64,000 nt of DNA from Curvibacter sp. AEP1-3 (GCF_002163715.1 NZ_CP015698.1:558001-622000), one strand, 5' to 3'. Shown: positions 22,200 to 32,053, counted from the stretch's first letter. The notes: a model not told the origin generated them from the letters alone. A program made the numbers and translations.

Positions 22200-22919
22200 T
22201 CAGGCTTTACGGGGAGCGGCTTTCTTCGCAGGCGCCTTCTTGGCGGCAGCGGGCTTGGCCGCAGCTTTTTTGGCGACCGTCTTTTTGACTTCGGGCTTGA
22301 CCACCACCGTCTTCACCGCCGCCTTGGCCGCAGGCTTTGCAGCGCTGGTTTTGGAGGCGGCTTTCTTGGCAGGTGCTTTCACGCCAGCGGCTTTGTCTGC
22401 AGCCTTCTTCAGAGCAGCTTTGGACGGGAATGCTTCTTCCACGCCCTTCTTGGCTGCGCTGGAACGGCGCATGCTCGGCTCCACAGCCTTCGCACTGGTT
22501 TTCTTGGCGGCAGGTTTGGCCTCTTCGCTGGCTTTGGCGACCACGGGCTTGGCCGCACCCAGCTTCAGGCGAACGGGCTTCTCGCCCCACAGCTCTTCGA
22601 GGTGGTAGTACTGGCGGAAGTTGGGCTGCATGATGTGCACCACGACCTGGTTGCAATCCACAATGATCCACTCGCCATTGCCTTCGCCTTCAATACGCGG
22701 CTTGGCAAAGCCGGCTTCGCGCACCGCATCGCGCACGCTGGCAGCCAAGGCTTTGGTCTGGCGGTTGCTGGTGCCGGAGGCGATGATCACGCGCTCAAAC
22801 AAAGCAGACAGATGCTCAGTGTCGAACACCACAATATCTTGCGCCTTCACATCTTCCAGACCATCGACGACGGCACGTTGAAGTTTCTGGGTATTTTTGG
22901 CAACGGTGGAAGTAGTCAT
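22200..22919 (-). CDS. rsfS: Ribosomal silencing factor RsfS with long Lys/Ala-rich tail
   Basis: 239 residues. Residues 1-118 are the full RsfS domain: '[20 protein letters not shown]', '[18 protein letters not shown]', '[20 protein letters not shown]' and YHLEELWG. RsfS binds L14 on the 50S subunit and blocks subunit joining in starvation. Normal length is about 105-120; here some 120 residues of [13 protein letters not shown] repeats follow, resembling histone H1-like tails. The tail is in one frame and rich in Lys/Ala/Pro, so it is probably disordered and may bind RNA. The operon order with rlmH and nadD is conserved. Confidence 0.95.
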   Translation of the reverse strand: MTTSTVAKNTQKLQRAVVDGLEDVKAQDIVVFDTEHLSALFERVIIASGTSNRQTKALAASVRDAVREAGFAKPRIEGEGNGEWIIVDCNQVVVHIMQPNFRQYYHLEELWGEKPVRLKLGAAKPVVAKASEEAKPAAKKTSAKAVEPSMRRSSAAKKGVEEAFPSKAALKKAADKAAGVKAPAKKAASKTSAAKPAAKAAVKTVVVKPEVKKTVAKKAAAKPAAAKKAPAKKAAPRKA

Positions 22920-23536
22920 CAGTGAGGTCGGTAAAGAAGGTGTTGGTCAATATAACGCGCAACCGGTTCAAAAACCAGTGGGGCAATGCTCTCGCCGGAG
23001 GCTACACGTTGTCGGATTTCGGTGGCACTGACAGCCATGGGAGGCATGTACAGCACAGTCAGGCCGGGGATTTCGGCACTCAAGGCATCAAATTGACCCT
23101 TGGCGCCCGTTGAATCTGCGCGGGCAGCTACACTAATTATAGCAAGTGCCGGCAGCGCCTCGGATTCATGCCAAGTATGCAGGGCTAGCGCCTGGTCTTC
23201 GCCGATCAGCAAGTGCAGAGCCGCCCCCGGATTTTCCGCATGCAGTTCGCGCAAAGTGTCCACGGTGTAGCTGGCACCTGCGCGCCGGGTTTCGCGCGCA
23301 TCCACCTGCACTTCCGGAATATCGGCAAAGGCCAAGGTAGCCATGGCCAAGCGGTGTTCCGCAGAACTCAAGGCCCGGGCCTTGTGCCATGCGTGCCCGG
23401 TCGGTATGACCAGCAGCTTGTCCAGTGACAGCTCGGCGATGGCAGCCTTGGCCAGAGCCAAATGCCCGAGGTGCGGGGGGTCAAACGCGCCCCCGAACAC
23501 GCCAATGCGCAAGGGTCTGCTGGCAGATGTGGTCAA
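22919..23536 (-). CDS. nadD: Nicotinate-nucleotide adenylyltransferase
   Basis: About 205 residues from a TTG start that overlaps the hemF stop (TTGA); no ATG is available before the core, and longer frames run antisense-like through hemF. The signature '[20 protein letters not shown]' is the nucleotidyltransferase GxFDPxHxGH motif, and '[15 protein letters not shown]' is the C-terminal ISSTxIR equivalent. It makes NaAD from NaMN and ATP in NAD synthesis. The piece around [18 protein letters not shown] is encoded by a 44-bp dispersed repeat. The start choice is uncertain. Confidence 0.92.
   Translation of the reverse strand: MTTSASRPLRIGVFGGAFDPPHLGHLALAKAAIAELSLDKLLVIPTGHAWHKARALSSAEHRLAMATLAFADIPEVQVDARETRRAGASYTVDTLRELHAENPGAALHLLIGEDQALALHTWHESEALPALAIISVAARADSTGAKGQFDALSAEIPGLTVLYMPPMAVSATEIRQRVASGESIAPLVFEPVARYIDQHLLYRPH
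23101..23144 (+). repeat. 44-bp dispersed repeat, copy 3 (inside nadD)
   Basis: Contains GGCGCCCGTTGAAT, TGCGCGGGCAGCTA and TTATAGCA. Antisense to nadD and translated in frame, giving a segment similar to the one the maf copy gives. Confidence 0.88.
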
Positions 23537-24456
23537 ACCCAGTCCCGCGCGGTGAGGAAGTGAGAGGTCAGCGCCTCTTCGGGCGAGCCGGCAGGCGCTA
23601 CGTGCTGGTACGACCAGCTGGCGTGTGGCGGCATGGACAGCAGAATCGACTCGGTGCGCCCACCGGATTGCAGGCCGAAGTGGGTGCCCCGGTCCCACAC
23701 GAGGTTGAACTCCACATAGCGTCCGCGCCGATACAGCTGGAAGTCGCGCTCGCGTGGGGTGTACGCCATGTCCTTGCGGCGCTCTGCAATAGGCAAGTAG
23801 GCCGCCAAAAAGGCATCGCCCACCGACTGCAACATCGCAAAGCTGCGGTCTTGGCCCAACTCCGAGAAGTCATCAAAAAAGATGCCCCCCACGCCACGGG
23901 GCTCATTGCGGTGCTTCAGAAAGAAATACTCATCACACCATTTTTTGAAGCGGGGGTACTTGTCCTCCCCGAAAGCTGACAACGCGTCCTTGCACGTCTG
24001 ATGAAAATGCACCGCGTCTTCATCAAAACCGTAATAGGGCGTCAGATCCATACCACCGCCGAACCAGCAGACGGTCTCACCCTGCGGATTCTTGGCACCC
24101 AACATGCGCACATTCATGTGCACGGTGGGCACATAAGGGTTGCGCGGGTGGAAGACCAGCGAAACGCCCATGGCCTCAAAGGGCGCACCAGACAGTTCAG
24201 GACGGTGCTGGGTCGCACTGGGCGGCAGCTTGGGGCCGCGCACATGCGAGAAACCACAACCAGCGCGCTCAAACACGGCGCCACCTTCCAGTATTCGGGT
24301 GATGCCATTGCCCTGCAGAGGCTCGCCCGGCGCTTTTTCCCATGCGTCGGAAAGAAAAGTACCGCCATCCATCGCTGCGATAGCGGTTGTGATGCGGTCC
24401 TGCAAACCCATCAGGTAGGCGCGTACATGCTCGGTTGTGGCTGGGGTGTCAGACAT
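23533..24456 (-). CDS. hemF: Oxygen-dependent coproporphyrinogen III oxidase
   Basis: 307 residues from the ATG giving [10 protein letters not shown]; another ATG six codons upstream is possible. Family marks: '[20 protein letters not shown]', '[20 protein letters not shown]', '[20 protein letters not shown]' and '[20 protein letters not shown]'. It converts coproporphyrinogen III to protoporphyrinogen IX with O2 in heme synthesis, which indicates aerobic growth. It overlaps the acyltransferase end by 8 bases and the nadD start by 4. Confidence 0.97.
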   Translation of the reverse strand: MSDTPATTEHVRAYLMGLQDRITTAIAAMDGGTFLSDAWEKAPGEPLQGNGITRILEGGAVFERAGCGFSHVRGPKLPPSATQHRPELSGAPFEAMGVSLVFHPRNPYVPTVHMNVRMLGAKNPQGETVCWFGGGMDLTPYYGFDEDAVHFHQTCKDALSAFGEDKYPRFKKWCDEYFFLKHRNEPRGVGGIFFDDFSELGQDRSFAMLQSVGDAFLAAYLPIAERRKDMAYTPRERDFQLYRRGRYVEFNLVWDRGTHFGLQSGGRTESILLSMPPHASWSYQHVAPAGSPEEALTSHFLTARDWV

Positions 24457-25138
24457 GGTCTTGCTTTCTTTCATGCGGGGCCGGCCGTTGGGCCGCCAGA
24501 AAAATCACAGGCGCTGCCGCCTCAGGATGTTTGCCACACACGCCTTGCAACAGGCCGGCCATGTGGGCGAGGTCGGCTTGCGGGTCTCCACTCAAGGTCA
24601 TGAACCGGGTTGCCTCCACCACTTTGCGGCCATAGTCCAAACTGACGACGCCCACCGGAACGTTTGCTTTGAGCGCCACCTGGTAGAAGCCACTGCGCCA
24701 GCCCTCCGTGCGCTTGCGAGTCCCCTCAGGCGACAGACCCAGCCAATAGAGCTCTGATTGCTGCCGGGCACGTTGAACGCCCTCCACCACCTGCCCTACC
24801 ACCCCTTGGGGCGAATGCCGGTGCACGGGAATGCCCCCTACCCATTTCAGCCAGCGGCCGAACAGCGGGAACTTGAACAACGTGTCCTTGGCCCAGAAAT
24901 TGAGCTGCAGCCCCACGGCCCACTTGGCCAAGATGGCTACGATGAAGTCCCAGTTGCTGGTATGGGGGTACACCACCATCACACCCTGCAGCGCCGGGAG
25001 TCCGTCAAAGTCCACCCTCCAGCCCAGGAGCCCGAGAATCTTGCGGGCCAAAGGGCTGCCCCGCAGCTGCACGGGGAGTGACACATGTCCGGCGGATGCC
25101 ACCGGATCAGCCTTTGACGGCGCGGTACCCGATGTCAC
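24449..25138 (-). CDS. PlsC-like 1-acylglycerol-3-phosphate acyltransferase family protein
   Basis: 229 residues. The acyltransferase motifs are HTSNWD (H-x4-D) with [14 protein letters not shown] after it, and GLSPEGTRK, the phosphate-binding FPEGTR block. The hydrophobic segment near the catalytic motif suggests a peripheral membrane association. Substrate is not obvious; the group with HTSNWD often appears as small solitary acyltransferases of unknown acceptor. Its first 32 bases overlap the end of purD, so a later start is possible. Confidence 0.85.
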   Translation of the reverse strand: MTSGTAPSKADPVASAGHVSLPVQLRGSPLARKILGLLGWRVDFDGLPALQGVMVVYPHTSNWDFIVAILAKWAVGLQLNFWAKDTLFKFPLFGRWLKWVGGIPVHRHSPQGVVGQVVEGVQRARQQSELYWLGLSPEGTRKRTEGWRSGFYQVALKANVPVGVVSLDYGRKVVEATRFMTLSGDPQADLAHMAGLLQGVCGKHPEAAAPVIFLAAQRPAPHERKQDHV

Positions 25139-26399
25139 GGCGGAATTGCATGCCGTCGAACTGAATCTCGTCGATCACTTGGTAGGCACGCTGCTGCGCC
25201 TGCTTGACGCTGTCAGCCAACGCCGTCACGCAGAGCACGCGGCCTCCGGAAGTCAACACCGTGCCGTCTTGCAGGGTGGTACCGGCATGGAACACGGCGG
25301 CGTCTTCGCTCTCTTTGGGGATACCGGTAATGGCATCGCCCTTGCGCGGGTTCATGGGGTAGCCGTGGGCAGCCAGCACCACGCCAAGCGCTGTGCGACG
25401 GTCCCACTGCAACTCAACCTCATCCAGCTTGCCGTGCGGGCCCGGCTCGGTGGCGGCCATCAGCACGTCCACCAGATCGGTCTTCAAACGCATCATGATG
25501 GGCTGAGTCTCGGGGTCGCCCATGCGGCAGTTGAATTCCAGCGTCTTGGGCTGGCCGTTCTTGTCGATCATCAGGCCAGCGTACAAAAAGCCGCTGAATG
25601 GAATGCCATCGGCTTCCATACCCTTGACCGTGGGCAAGATGATCTCCCGCATCGCCTTGGCGTGCACATCCGGGGTGACCACCGGTGCGGGCGAATAAGC
25701 ACCCATACCACCCGTGTTCGGGCCCTGGTCGCCATCCTGCAAGCGCTTGTGGTCCTGGCTCGTAGCCAGGGGCAGCACGTTTTTGCCATCCACCATGACG
25801 ATGAAGCTGGCCTCTTCGCCTTCCAGAAACTCTTCAATCACCACGCGAGCACCGCCATCGTTGTGCGCCACGCCCAGGGTGTTGTCCACCAGCATGAAGT
25901 CAATGGCCTCGTGGGCTTCGGCCACGGTCATGGCCACCACCACGCCCTTGCCGGCAGCCAAGCCGTCGGCCTTGACCACCGTGGGTGCGCCCATCTTGTC
26001 CACGTAAGCGTGGGCTGCCACCGGGTCGGAGAAGGTGGCGTATTCGGCCGTCGGAATGCCATGGCGGCGCATGAATGCCTTGCTGAAGGCCTTGGAGCTT
26101 TCCAGCTGAGCGGCGGCCTTGGTCGGGCCGAAGATGCGCATGCTGTGGGCGCGAAACTCATCCACCACACCGGCTGCCAAAGGCACTTCGGGGCCCACCA
26201 AGGTCAATGTGATCTTATTGTCCTGCGCCCACTGGCGTAGCTGCACCACATCGGTGATGGGCACATTTTTGAGGCGCGGGTCGGTGGCAGTGCCACCGTT
26301 GCCGGGCGCCACATAGACCATCTGCACCTTGGGGGACTGGGCCAGTTTCCAAGCCAGCGCATGTTCACGGCCACCGCCGCCAATTACGAGTACGTTCAT
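25107..26399 (-). CDS. purD: Phosphoribosylamine--glycine ligase
   Basis: 430 residues, normal GARS length. N-terminal 'MNVLVIGGGGREHALAWKLA', ATP-grasp blocks 'VVKADGLAAGKGVVVAMT' and 'EEFLEGEEASFIVMVDGKNV', then 'PNTGGMGAYSPAPVVTPDVH' and 'LEFNCRMGDPETQPIMMRLK'. It performs the second step of purine synthesis. It follows yebC by 10 bases on the same strand. Confidence 0.98.
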   Translation of the reverse strand: MNVLVIGGGGREHALAWKLAQSPKVQMVYVAPGNGGTATDPRLKNVPITDVVQLRQWAQDNKITLTLVGPEVPLAAGVVDEFRAHSMRIFGPTKAAAQLESSKAFSKAFMRRHGIPTAEYATFSDPVAAHAYVDKMGAPTVVKADGLAAGKGVVVAMTVAEAHEAIDFMLVDNTLGVAHNDGGARVVIEEFLEGEEASFIVMVDGKNVLPLATSQDHKRLQDGDQGPNTGGMGAYSPAPVVTPDVHAKAMREIILPTVKGMEADGIPFSGFLYAGLMIDKNGQPKTLEFNCRMGDPETQPIMMRLKTDLVDVLMAATEPGPHGKLDEVELQWDRRTALGVVLAAHGYPMNPRKGDAITGIPKESEDAAVFHAGTTLQDGTVLTSGGRVLCVTALADSVKQAQQRAYQVIDEIQFDGMQFRRDIGYRAVKG

Positions 26400-26409
26400 A
26401 TTTTTTTAT

Positions 26410-27129
26410 TCAGAGTGCGGCGTTGTGGAAGATGTCCTGGGTGTCATCCAGGTCTTCCAGTACATCCAGGAGTTTTTGCATGCGCTCGGCGTCCTCGCCG
26501 GAGAGCTCAATCGTGGAATCAGAACGCATGGTCACAGTAGCGACTTCAGCGGTCAGGCCGGCAGCCTCCAAAGCGGCCTTGACGGCCTCAAAGTCAGCCG
26601 GCGCGGTCAGCACCTCAATCGCGCCTTCGTCATCCGTAATCACGTCCTCGGCGCCGGCCTCCAGCGCCACTTCCATGACCTTGTCTTCGCTGGTGCCAGG
26701 GGCAAAAATCATTTGACCCACGTGCTTGAATTGGAAGGCCACCGAGCCTTCGGTGCCCATGTTGCCGCCATGCTTGCTGAACGCATGGCGCACTTCAGCC
26801 ACGGTGCGCACCTTGTTGTCCGTCATGGTGTCCACGATGATGGCCGCGCCACCGATGCCGTAACCCTCGTAGCGGATTTCTTCGTAGCTGATGCCGTCCA
26901 GTGAGCCGGTGGCCTTGTCGACGTTGTATTTCACCCGGTCTGCAGGCATGTTGGCGGCTTTGGCCTTTTCGATGGCCAGACGCAAACGCGGGTTCATGGC
27001 CGGGTCGCCCCCGCCTTGTCGGGCCGCTACCGTGATTTCACGGACGATACGGGTCCAAATCTTGCCTCGCTTCTCGTCCTGACGCCCCTTGCGGTGCTGA
27101 ATATTGGCCCATTTGCTATGTCCTGCCAC
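26410..27129 (-). CDS. yebC: YebC/PmpR family regulator (TACO1-like)
   Basis: 239 residues beginning [18 protein letters not shown], the invariant start of the family, with '[20 protein letters not shown]', '[20 protein letters not shown]' and '[20 protein letters not shown]'. Earlier described as a DNA-binding regulator; more recent views place this family in translation of poly-proline-like stalling motifs. First gene of the leftward block; it diverges from the HerA-like ATPase gene. Confidence 0.95.
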   Translation of the reverse strand: MAGHSKWANIQHRKGRQDEKRGKIWTRIVREITVAARQGGGDPAMNPRLRLAIEKAKAANMPADRVKYNVDKATGSLDGISYEEIRYEGYGIGGAAIIVDTMTDNKVRTVAEVRHAFSKHGGNMGTEGSVAFQFKHVGQMIFAPGTSEDKVMEVALEAGAEDVITDDEGAIEVLTAPADFEAVKAALEAAGLTAEVATVTMRSDSTIELSGEDAERMQKLLDVLEDLDDTQDIFHNAAL

Positions 27130-27187
27130 ACGAAACCCTTTAAAAATTCGTTACGCTACTCCCTCGATTGTACTTTTTGAGACATCT

Positions 27188-28771
27188 ATGGCTTCCATCC
27201 AAGACGAAGGCATCCTGATTGCCCAGCACGCCGCAGGCAAGTCTGCAGTGCAATGTTTCCTCCGGCCCGACAAGGCCAACCGCCACGGCCTCATCACCGG
27301 CGCCACCGGCACCGGCAAAACCATCACCCTGCAGAGCCTGGCCGAAGGCTTTTCCGCCCTGGGCGTGCCGGTGTTCATGGCCGACGTCAAAGGCGACCTG
27401 ACCGGCATTTCCCAAAAAGGTGCGTTGACCGAGAAGCTGGCCAAGGTCATCAAGGAACGGGGTTTTGAAGAACCCGCGTTTTCCGCCTTCCCCACCACGC
27501 TGTGGGACGTGTTCGGCAAACAAGGCCACCCCGTGCGCGCCACCGTGAGCGACCTGGGCCCGCTGCTGCTGGCCCGCATGCTCAACCTGAACGAAACCCA
27601 GGCCGGCGTGCTGCAACTGGTGTTCAAGATTGCGGATGACGACGGCCTGTTGCTGCTCGACATGAAAGACCTGCGCGCCATGTGCCAGGACGTGGGCGAC
27701 AACGCCGCCAGCTACACCACCGAATACGGCAACATCAGCGCCGCCAGCATTGGCGCCATCCAGCGCGGCCTGATGCAGATCGAGGAGCAAGGAGGCGACC
27801 AATTCTTCGGCGAGCCCATGCTCAACATCGAAGACTTCATGCAGACCGATGGCTCGGGCAAAGGCGTGGTCAACATCCTCGCGGCAGACAAGCTCATGCA
27901 GTCGCCCCGTCTGTACGCCACCTTCCTGCTGTGGATGCTGAGCGAACTCTTCGAGGCTCTGCCCGAAGTGGGCGACCTTGACAAACCCAAACTAGTGTTC
28001 TTCTTTGATGAAGCCCACCTGCTGTTTGCCGATGCGCCCAAGGTGCTGATTGAGCGCATTGAGTTGGTCGTGCGATTGGTACGCTCCAAGGGCGTGGGCG
28101 TATTCTTTGTGACGCAAAACCCGCTGGACATTCCCGACAGCGTGCTGGCCCAGCTGGGCAACCGCGTACAACACGCCTTGCGCGCCTTCACCCCGCGCGA
28201 CCAGAAAGCCGTCAAGAGCGCTGCAGACACCATGCGCGCCAATCCTGGGCTGGACGTGGCAACCGCTATCACTGAATTGGGGGTGGGCGAAGCGCTGGTG
28301 AGCCTGATGGACGAAAAAGGCCGACCTTCTCTCACGGAACGCGTGTTCGTCATTCCGCCGGCCAGCCAGATCGGCCCCATCACCCCCGAGCAACGCAAGA
28401 CGCTGATCACCGAATCCATTGTGGCCGGTGTGTACGAAAAAGCGGTAGACCGCGAATCTGCATTTGAAGCACTCAAGGGTCGCACGCAAAACCGTGCGCC
28501 CGCTGCGGCGGAAGCTGAAAGCGATGCAGCCCCGGCCGCCCCGCGTACCCGTGCCGGCCGCGCAGCGCCTGCTGCGGAGCCGGAGGCAGCGCCCGCCGGT
28601 GGCGGCATCCTGGACAGCATTGGCGACATGTTGGGTGGCGGCGCCCGCCGTTCGCGCGCCAGCGTGGGCGAGCAGCTCATCAAGAGTGCAGCCAGCTCCA
28701 TCGGCCGCGAAGTGGGCCGCCAGATCATCCGCGGGGTGCTGGGCAGCATCCTGGGCGGCAGCAAGCGATAA
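27188..28771 (+). CDS. HerA/FtsK-like ATPase, DUF853 family
   Basis: 527 residues from the ATG giving [14 protein letters not shown]; frames further upstream overlap yebC. Walker [13 protein letters not shown] (about residues 37-48), '[19 protein letters not shown]', Walker [15 protein letters not shown], and '[20 protein letters not shown]' are the usual blocks. A Pro/Ala-rich linker (about 435-475) leads to a Gly-rich end [15 protein letters not shown] and GQIIRG-type helix. DUF853 proteins are putative HerA-like helicases of unknown role. Followed 20 bases later by upp. Confidence 0.9.
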   Translation: MASIQDEGILIAQHAAGKSAVQCFLRPDKANRHGLITGATGTGKTITLQSLAEGFSALGVPVFMADVKGDLTGISQKGALTEKLAKVIKERGFEEPAFSAFPTTLWDVFGKQGHPVRATVSDLGPLLLARMLNLNETQAGVLQLVFKIADDDGLLLLDMKDLRAMCQDVGDNAASYTTEYGNISAASIGAIQRGLMQIEEQGGDQFFGEPMLNIEDFMQTDGSGKGVVNILAADKLMQSPRLYATFLLWMLSELFEALPEVGDLDKPKLVFFFDEAHLLFADAPKVLIERIELVVRLVRSKGVGVFFVTQNPLDIPDSVLAQLGNRVQHALRAFTPRDQKAVKSAADTMRANPGLDVATAITELGVGEALVSLMDEKGRPSLTERVFVIPPASQIGPITPEQRKTLITESIVAGVYEKAVDRESAFEALKGRTQNRAPAAAEAESDAAPAAPRTRAGRAAPAAEPEAAPAGGGILDSIGDMLGGGARRSRASVGEQLIKSAASSIGREVGRQIIRGVLGSILGGSKR

Positions 28772-28791
28772 CCACCACAAGGAACAAGAAC

Positions 28792-29445
28792 ATGGTCACC
28801 ATCGATCCCGCGGCACGTGCCAACGTCACCCTCATCGACCACCCGCTGGTGCAGCACAAGCTCACCCTGATGCGCAAAAAGGAAGCCAGCACCAGCAGCT
28901 TCCGCCGACTGCTCAACGAGCTGGCCGGCCTGATGATTTACGAAGTCTGCCGCGACATGCCGCTGCAAGATCTGGAAATTGAAACCCCGCTGGAAACCAC
29001 CACCGGCAAAGTCATTGACGGCAAAAAGCTGGTGTTCGCCAGCGTGCTGCGCGCTGGCAACGGCATTCTGGACGGCGTGCTCTCCGTGGTTCCGGGCGCC
29101 CGCGTAGGCCACGTGGGCCTGTACCGCGACCCCAAAACCCTGCAGGCGGTGGAGTACTACTTCAAGATGCCCAGCAACATGGAAGAACGCGATGTCGTCG
29201 TCGTGGACCCCATGTTGGCCACCGGCAACTCAGCGGCTGCGGCCGTCACGCGCCTCAAGGCCTGCAACCCCAAGTCCATCAAATTCCTGTGCCTGCTGAC
29301 CTGCCCCGAGGGCATCAACACCATGTACAAGGAACACCCCGATGTTCGCATCTTCACCGCTGCCATCGACCGGGGCCTGAACGACCACGGCTACATCATG
29401 CCGGGGCTGGGTGACGCGGGCGATCGTATCTTCGGTACCCAGTAG
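28792..29445 (+). CDS. upp: Uracil phosphoribosyltransferase
   Basis: 217 residues. '[20 protein letters not shown]' at the start, '[20 protein letters not shown]', the PRPP loop [16 protein letters not shown], and the late '[20 protein letters not shown]' and [17 protein letters not shown] are typical. It makes UMP from uracil and PRPP. The cytosine-deaminase-like gene follows about 100 bases downstream with a repeat between, consistent with a pyrimidine salvage unit. Confidence 0.97.
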   Translation: MVTIDPAARANVTLIDHPLVQHKLTLMRKKEASTSSFRRLLNELAGLMIYEVCRDMPLQDLEIETPLETTTGKVIDGKKLVFASVLRAGNGILDGVLSVVPGARVGHVGLYRDPKTLQAVEYYFKMPSNMEERDVVVVDPMLATGNSAAAAVTRLKACNPKSIKFLCLLTCPEGINTMYKEHPDVRIFTAAIDRGLNDHGYIMPGLGDAGDRIFGTQ

Positions 29446-29469
29446 TCGATTAGTAGTAAAAATGGCCGT

Positions 29470-29513
29470 TAGCGCCCGTGGAATATGCGCGGGCAGCTAG
29501 GTTTTTGATAGCA
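29470..29513 (+). repeat. 44-bp dispersed repeat, copy 4 (upp-codA gap)
   Basis: TAGCGCCCGTGGAATA, TGCGCGGGCAGCTA and GATAGCA. Intergenic, 24 bases after upp and 31 before the codA-like start. The short inverted repeat GCCCG...CGGGC could fold into a hairpin. Confidence 0.92.
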
Positions 29514-29544
29514 CTCTGCCTCACAGGGTGCGGGAGTTTTCACC

Positions 29545-30867
29545 ATGCTCGACCTGCTTATCCACAACGCTACCTTGCCCGACGGGCGCAGCCACATGTC
29601 GGTGGCGGTGCAAGGCGGTCGCATCACAGAGGTGACGCAAGGGCTCACGCCCGAAGCCGCTCAGGCCTCTGAGGTGGTGGACGCCGGCGGCATGCTGCTC
29701 AGCAGCCCTTTTGTGGATGCGCACTTCCACATGGACGCCACGCTGAGCCTGGGCCTTCCGCGCCTGAACCAAAGCGGCACGCTACTGGAAGGCATTGCGC
29801 TGTGGGGTGAGCTCAAACCCCACCTCACCTTTGAGGCGCTGGTAGACCGCGCCCTGGCCTATTGCGACTGGGCGGTGGCCAACGGCCTGCTGGCCATACG
29901 CAGCCATGTGGACACCAGCGACCCGAGCATGCTGGCGGTGGAAGCCCTGTTGGCAGTTAAAAAGAAAGTCGCGCCCTATATCGACCTGCAGCTGGTCGCG
30001 TTCCCGCAGGACGGCGTGCTGCGGAGCAGAGGCGGTGTGGACAACCTCAAGAAAGCGTTGAGCCTTGGCGTGGACGTGGTGGGTGGCATTCCCCACTTCG
30101 AGCGAACCATGGCCGACGGTGCTGCCAGCGTCAAGCTGCTGTGCGAGCTGGCGGCTGAGCAAGGCAAGCTGGTCGACATGCACTGCGACGAGTCGGACGA
30201 CCCGCTCTCGCGCCACGTCGAAACCCTGGCATTTGAAGCAAACCGCCTGGGCCTGCACGGCCGCGTGACTGGCTCCCACCTCACATCCATGCACAGCATG
30301 GACAACTACTACGTGAGCAAACTGCTGCCCCTGATGGCCGAGGCGCAATTGAGCGTGGTGAGCAACCCGCTCATCAACATCACCCTGCAAGGCCGGCACG
30401 ACACTTACCCCAAGCGCCGCGGCATGACCCGCGTGCCCGAAATCATGGCAGCCGGCATGACCGTCGCCTTCGGTCAGGACTGTTGCATGGACCCCTGGTA
30501 CAGCATGGGTAGTGGCGACATGCTGGAGGTGGCCAGCATGGGCCTGCACGTGGCGCAAATGACCAGCCAAAGCGCCATGCAGCAATGCTTTGATGCCGTC
30601 ACCACCAACCCCGCCCGCATCCTGCACCTGGAGGGCTATGGCCTGGAAAAAGGCTGCCACGCCGACCTGGTGCTGCTTCAGGCGCAAAACCCTATCGAGG
30701 CTATCCGCCTCAAAGCCACCCGCCTCAAAGTCTGGCGCAGGGGCGCTCTGGTGGCACAAACTCCGCCACGGACAGCGACACTGGCTCTGCCCGGCCGGCC
30801 GGCGAGCACATCTTTCTTACATACCAAACAGGTCTCTAGCGCTCATGGATATTGCGCAAGCAGCTAG
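29545..30867 (+). CDS. codA: Cytosine deaminase-like amidohydrolase (possibly 5-methylcytosine specific)
   Basis: 440 residues, close in layout to E. coli CodA. Metal ligands are visible: H60 and H62 (DAHFHMD), H213 (DMHCDESDD, with catalytic E216), H245 (GSHLTSMHSM) and D312 (GQDCCMDPWYS). The residue matching CodA Asp314 is Cys313, and the residue before the catalytic Asp is Gln instead of His. Position 314 governs 5-substituted cytosine use, so the substrate may not be plain cytosine. The neighbouring upp gene favours uracil salvage. The C-terminus is extended by about 20 residues up to a stop that lies within a 44-bp repeat. Confidence 0.85.
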   Translation: MLDLLIHNATLPDGRSHMSVAVQGGRITEVTQGLTPEAAQASEVVDAGGMLLSSPFVDAHFHMDATLSLGLPRLNQSGTLLEGIALWGELKPHLTFEALVDRALAYCDWAVANGLLAIRSHVDTSDPSMLAVEALLAVKKKVAPYIDLQLVAFPQDGVLRSRGGVDNLKKALSLGVDVVGGIPHFERTMADGAASVKLLCELAAEQGKLVDMHCDESDDPLSRHVETLAFEANRLGLHGRVTGSHLTSMHSMDNYYVSKLLPLMAEAQLSVVSNPLINITLQGRHDTYPKRRGMTRVPEIMAAGMTVAFGQDCCMDPWYSMGSGDMLEVASMGLHVAQMTSQSAMQQCFDAVTTNPARILHLEGYGLEKGCHADLVLLQAQNPIEAIRLKATRLKVWRRGALVAQTPPRTATLALPGRPASTSFLHTKQVSSAHGYCASS

Positions 30868-30880
30868 CAAAAACATAGCA
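30837..30880 (+). repeat. 44-bp dispersed repeat, copy 5 (codA-nitrilase junction)
   Basis: TAGCGCTCATGGATATT, then GCGCAAGCAGCTAG and CATAGCA. It supplies the codA stop codon (TAG at 30865-30867) and an ATG (30845) in frame with the downstream nitrilase gene. Confidence 0.9.
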
Positions 30881-30886
30881 TTCACG

Positions 30887-31588
30887 ATGGCTGCTGCACA
30901 AAGCACCTCGGTCCCGCTGGAGGTGGTGGCCAATGTGCAAAACCACCTGCGCTTTGTGGAAGCAGCTGCGCAGCATGGCGTGCAGTGGCTGGTCTTCCCG
31001 GAACTGTCCCTCACCGGCTACGAACTGGCCGCAATGCCCGACCTCGTGCTCCACCCCGAGCACGCCTTGCTGGCGCCCCTGCGCGAAGCAGCCCAACGCA
31101 CAAGCATGGCCATTACCGTGGGCGCTCCGGTGGACAGCGGCAGCGCCCTGCCCTTCATAGGCGCGATCACCCTGCGACCGGATGGCCAACACTACGTTTA
31201 CGCGAAGCACCACCTGCATGGCAGCGAAACCCGATTCGCCACCGCCGGCTCAGCGCCGGTAGGCCTGCAGGAATGGAATAGCCACACAGTCGCCAGCGCC
31301 ATCTGCGCCGACACCAATCACCCCGGCCATGCTGCGCATGCGGCAGCAGCAGGTGCCTGCGTCTACGCAGCCGGCATCCTCACATCTGCCAATGGCTATG
31401 CCGCCGAAGCCCCCCTGTGGGCCAGCTATGCGCGGGAACATGCCATGACGGTTGTGATCGCCAACCACGGGGGACCATCGGGGGGCTATTTGTCGGCCGG
31501 GAGAAGCGGAATTTGGGGAACCGATGGGGCCCTGCTGGTGGAAGCAGCGGGTACAGGGGATTGCTTGGTAGTGGCTCAGACCATTTGA
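30887..31588 (+). CDS. Nitrilase/carbon-nitrogen hydrolase family protein
   Basis: 233 residues from the ATG giving MAAAQSTSVPLEV, which fits the usual first strand of the family; an alternative ATG at 30845 lies inside the repeat and would add 14 residues. The Glu-Lys-Cys triad is visible: E in FPELSLTGYE, K in YAKHHLHGSE, C in SAICADTNHPG. The late NHGGPSGGYLSAG is also typical. It hydrolyses an amide or nitrile of unknown identity. Shorter than most (260-300). No clear ribosome binding site precedes either start. The position after the deaminase suggests nitrogen salvage, by inference. Confidence 0.85.
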   Translation: MAAAQSTSVPLEVVANVQNHLRFVEAAAQHGVQWLVFPELSLTGYELAAMPDLVLHPEHALLAPLREAAQRTSMAITVGAPVDSGSALPFIGAITLRPDGQHYVYAKHHLHGSETRFATAGSAPVGLQEWNSHTVASAICADTNHPGHAAHAAAAGACVYAAGILTSANGYAAEAPLWASYAREHAMTVVIANHGGPSGGYLSAGRSGIWGTDGALLVEAAGTGDCLVVAQTI

Positions 31589-31657
31589 ACCGTGTACAGG
31601 GTCCAGCCATCTTTTAGCTTGGTGGCATGGAAAACTATGAACCGCGCCATTTGCGCA

Positions 31658-32053
31658 TTAGTTCTTTCGTGACCTCGCGTCATGAACTTCCATTCCCAAA
31701 TATGCGGCACCCAATGCGGCAGCGCCCAAAATCAGGCCCCACGAAAGCGGCGAACTAAAGGTAGAAAGAGGATCGTCGGCCAAACGCCAGTGCAATACGG
31801 CATGGATGATGCAAAACATTGCCAAGCCTCGTCGACTCACCCATTGCACCAGATCGCTGGCATGGTGCGTAAGCGCAATGAGTGCCCAAAACAGCGGTAT
31901 GTGCATAGCCACAAACCACCACCGGCCTTGGTCGTCACCCAAGCTCCGTAACACATAGAGCAACCGCCATTCGGCCTGGGTCATTGCATCCATTTCATGG
32001 GTGAAAAGTACTGCCAGCATGAGCTGAACAAGAGTCTTCTGCGCAAGCATCAA
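31658..32053 (-). CDS. DUF6713-like membrane protein
   Basis: 131 residues with four hydrophobic segments. The start 'VQLMLAVLFTHEMDAMTQAE' has the H-E-x-D-A motif of a small family of integral membrane proteins (DUF6713 as I recall it), followed by MHIPLFWALIALTHH and a histidine in HAVLHWRL. No function is known to me. Lies 12 bases downstream of another small membrane gene. Confidence 0.7.
   Translation of the reverse strand: MMLAQKTLVQLMLAVLFTHEMDAMTQAEWRLLYVLRSLGDDQGRWWFVAMHIPLFWALIALTHHASDLVQWVSRRGLAMFCIIHAVLHWRLADDPLSTFSSPLSWGLILGAAALGAAYLGMEVHDARSRKN

Noticed and set aside
24831..26240. 469-residue plus-strand frame
   Set aside because: Antisense shadow of the acyltransferase and purD genes; Gly/His-rich with no domain.
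27712..29112. 466-residue minus-strand frame
   Set aside because: Antisense to the HerA-like ATPase and upp, both clearly real; composition typical of GC-rich shadows.
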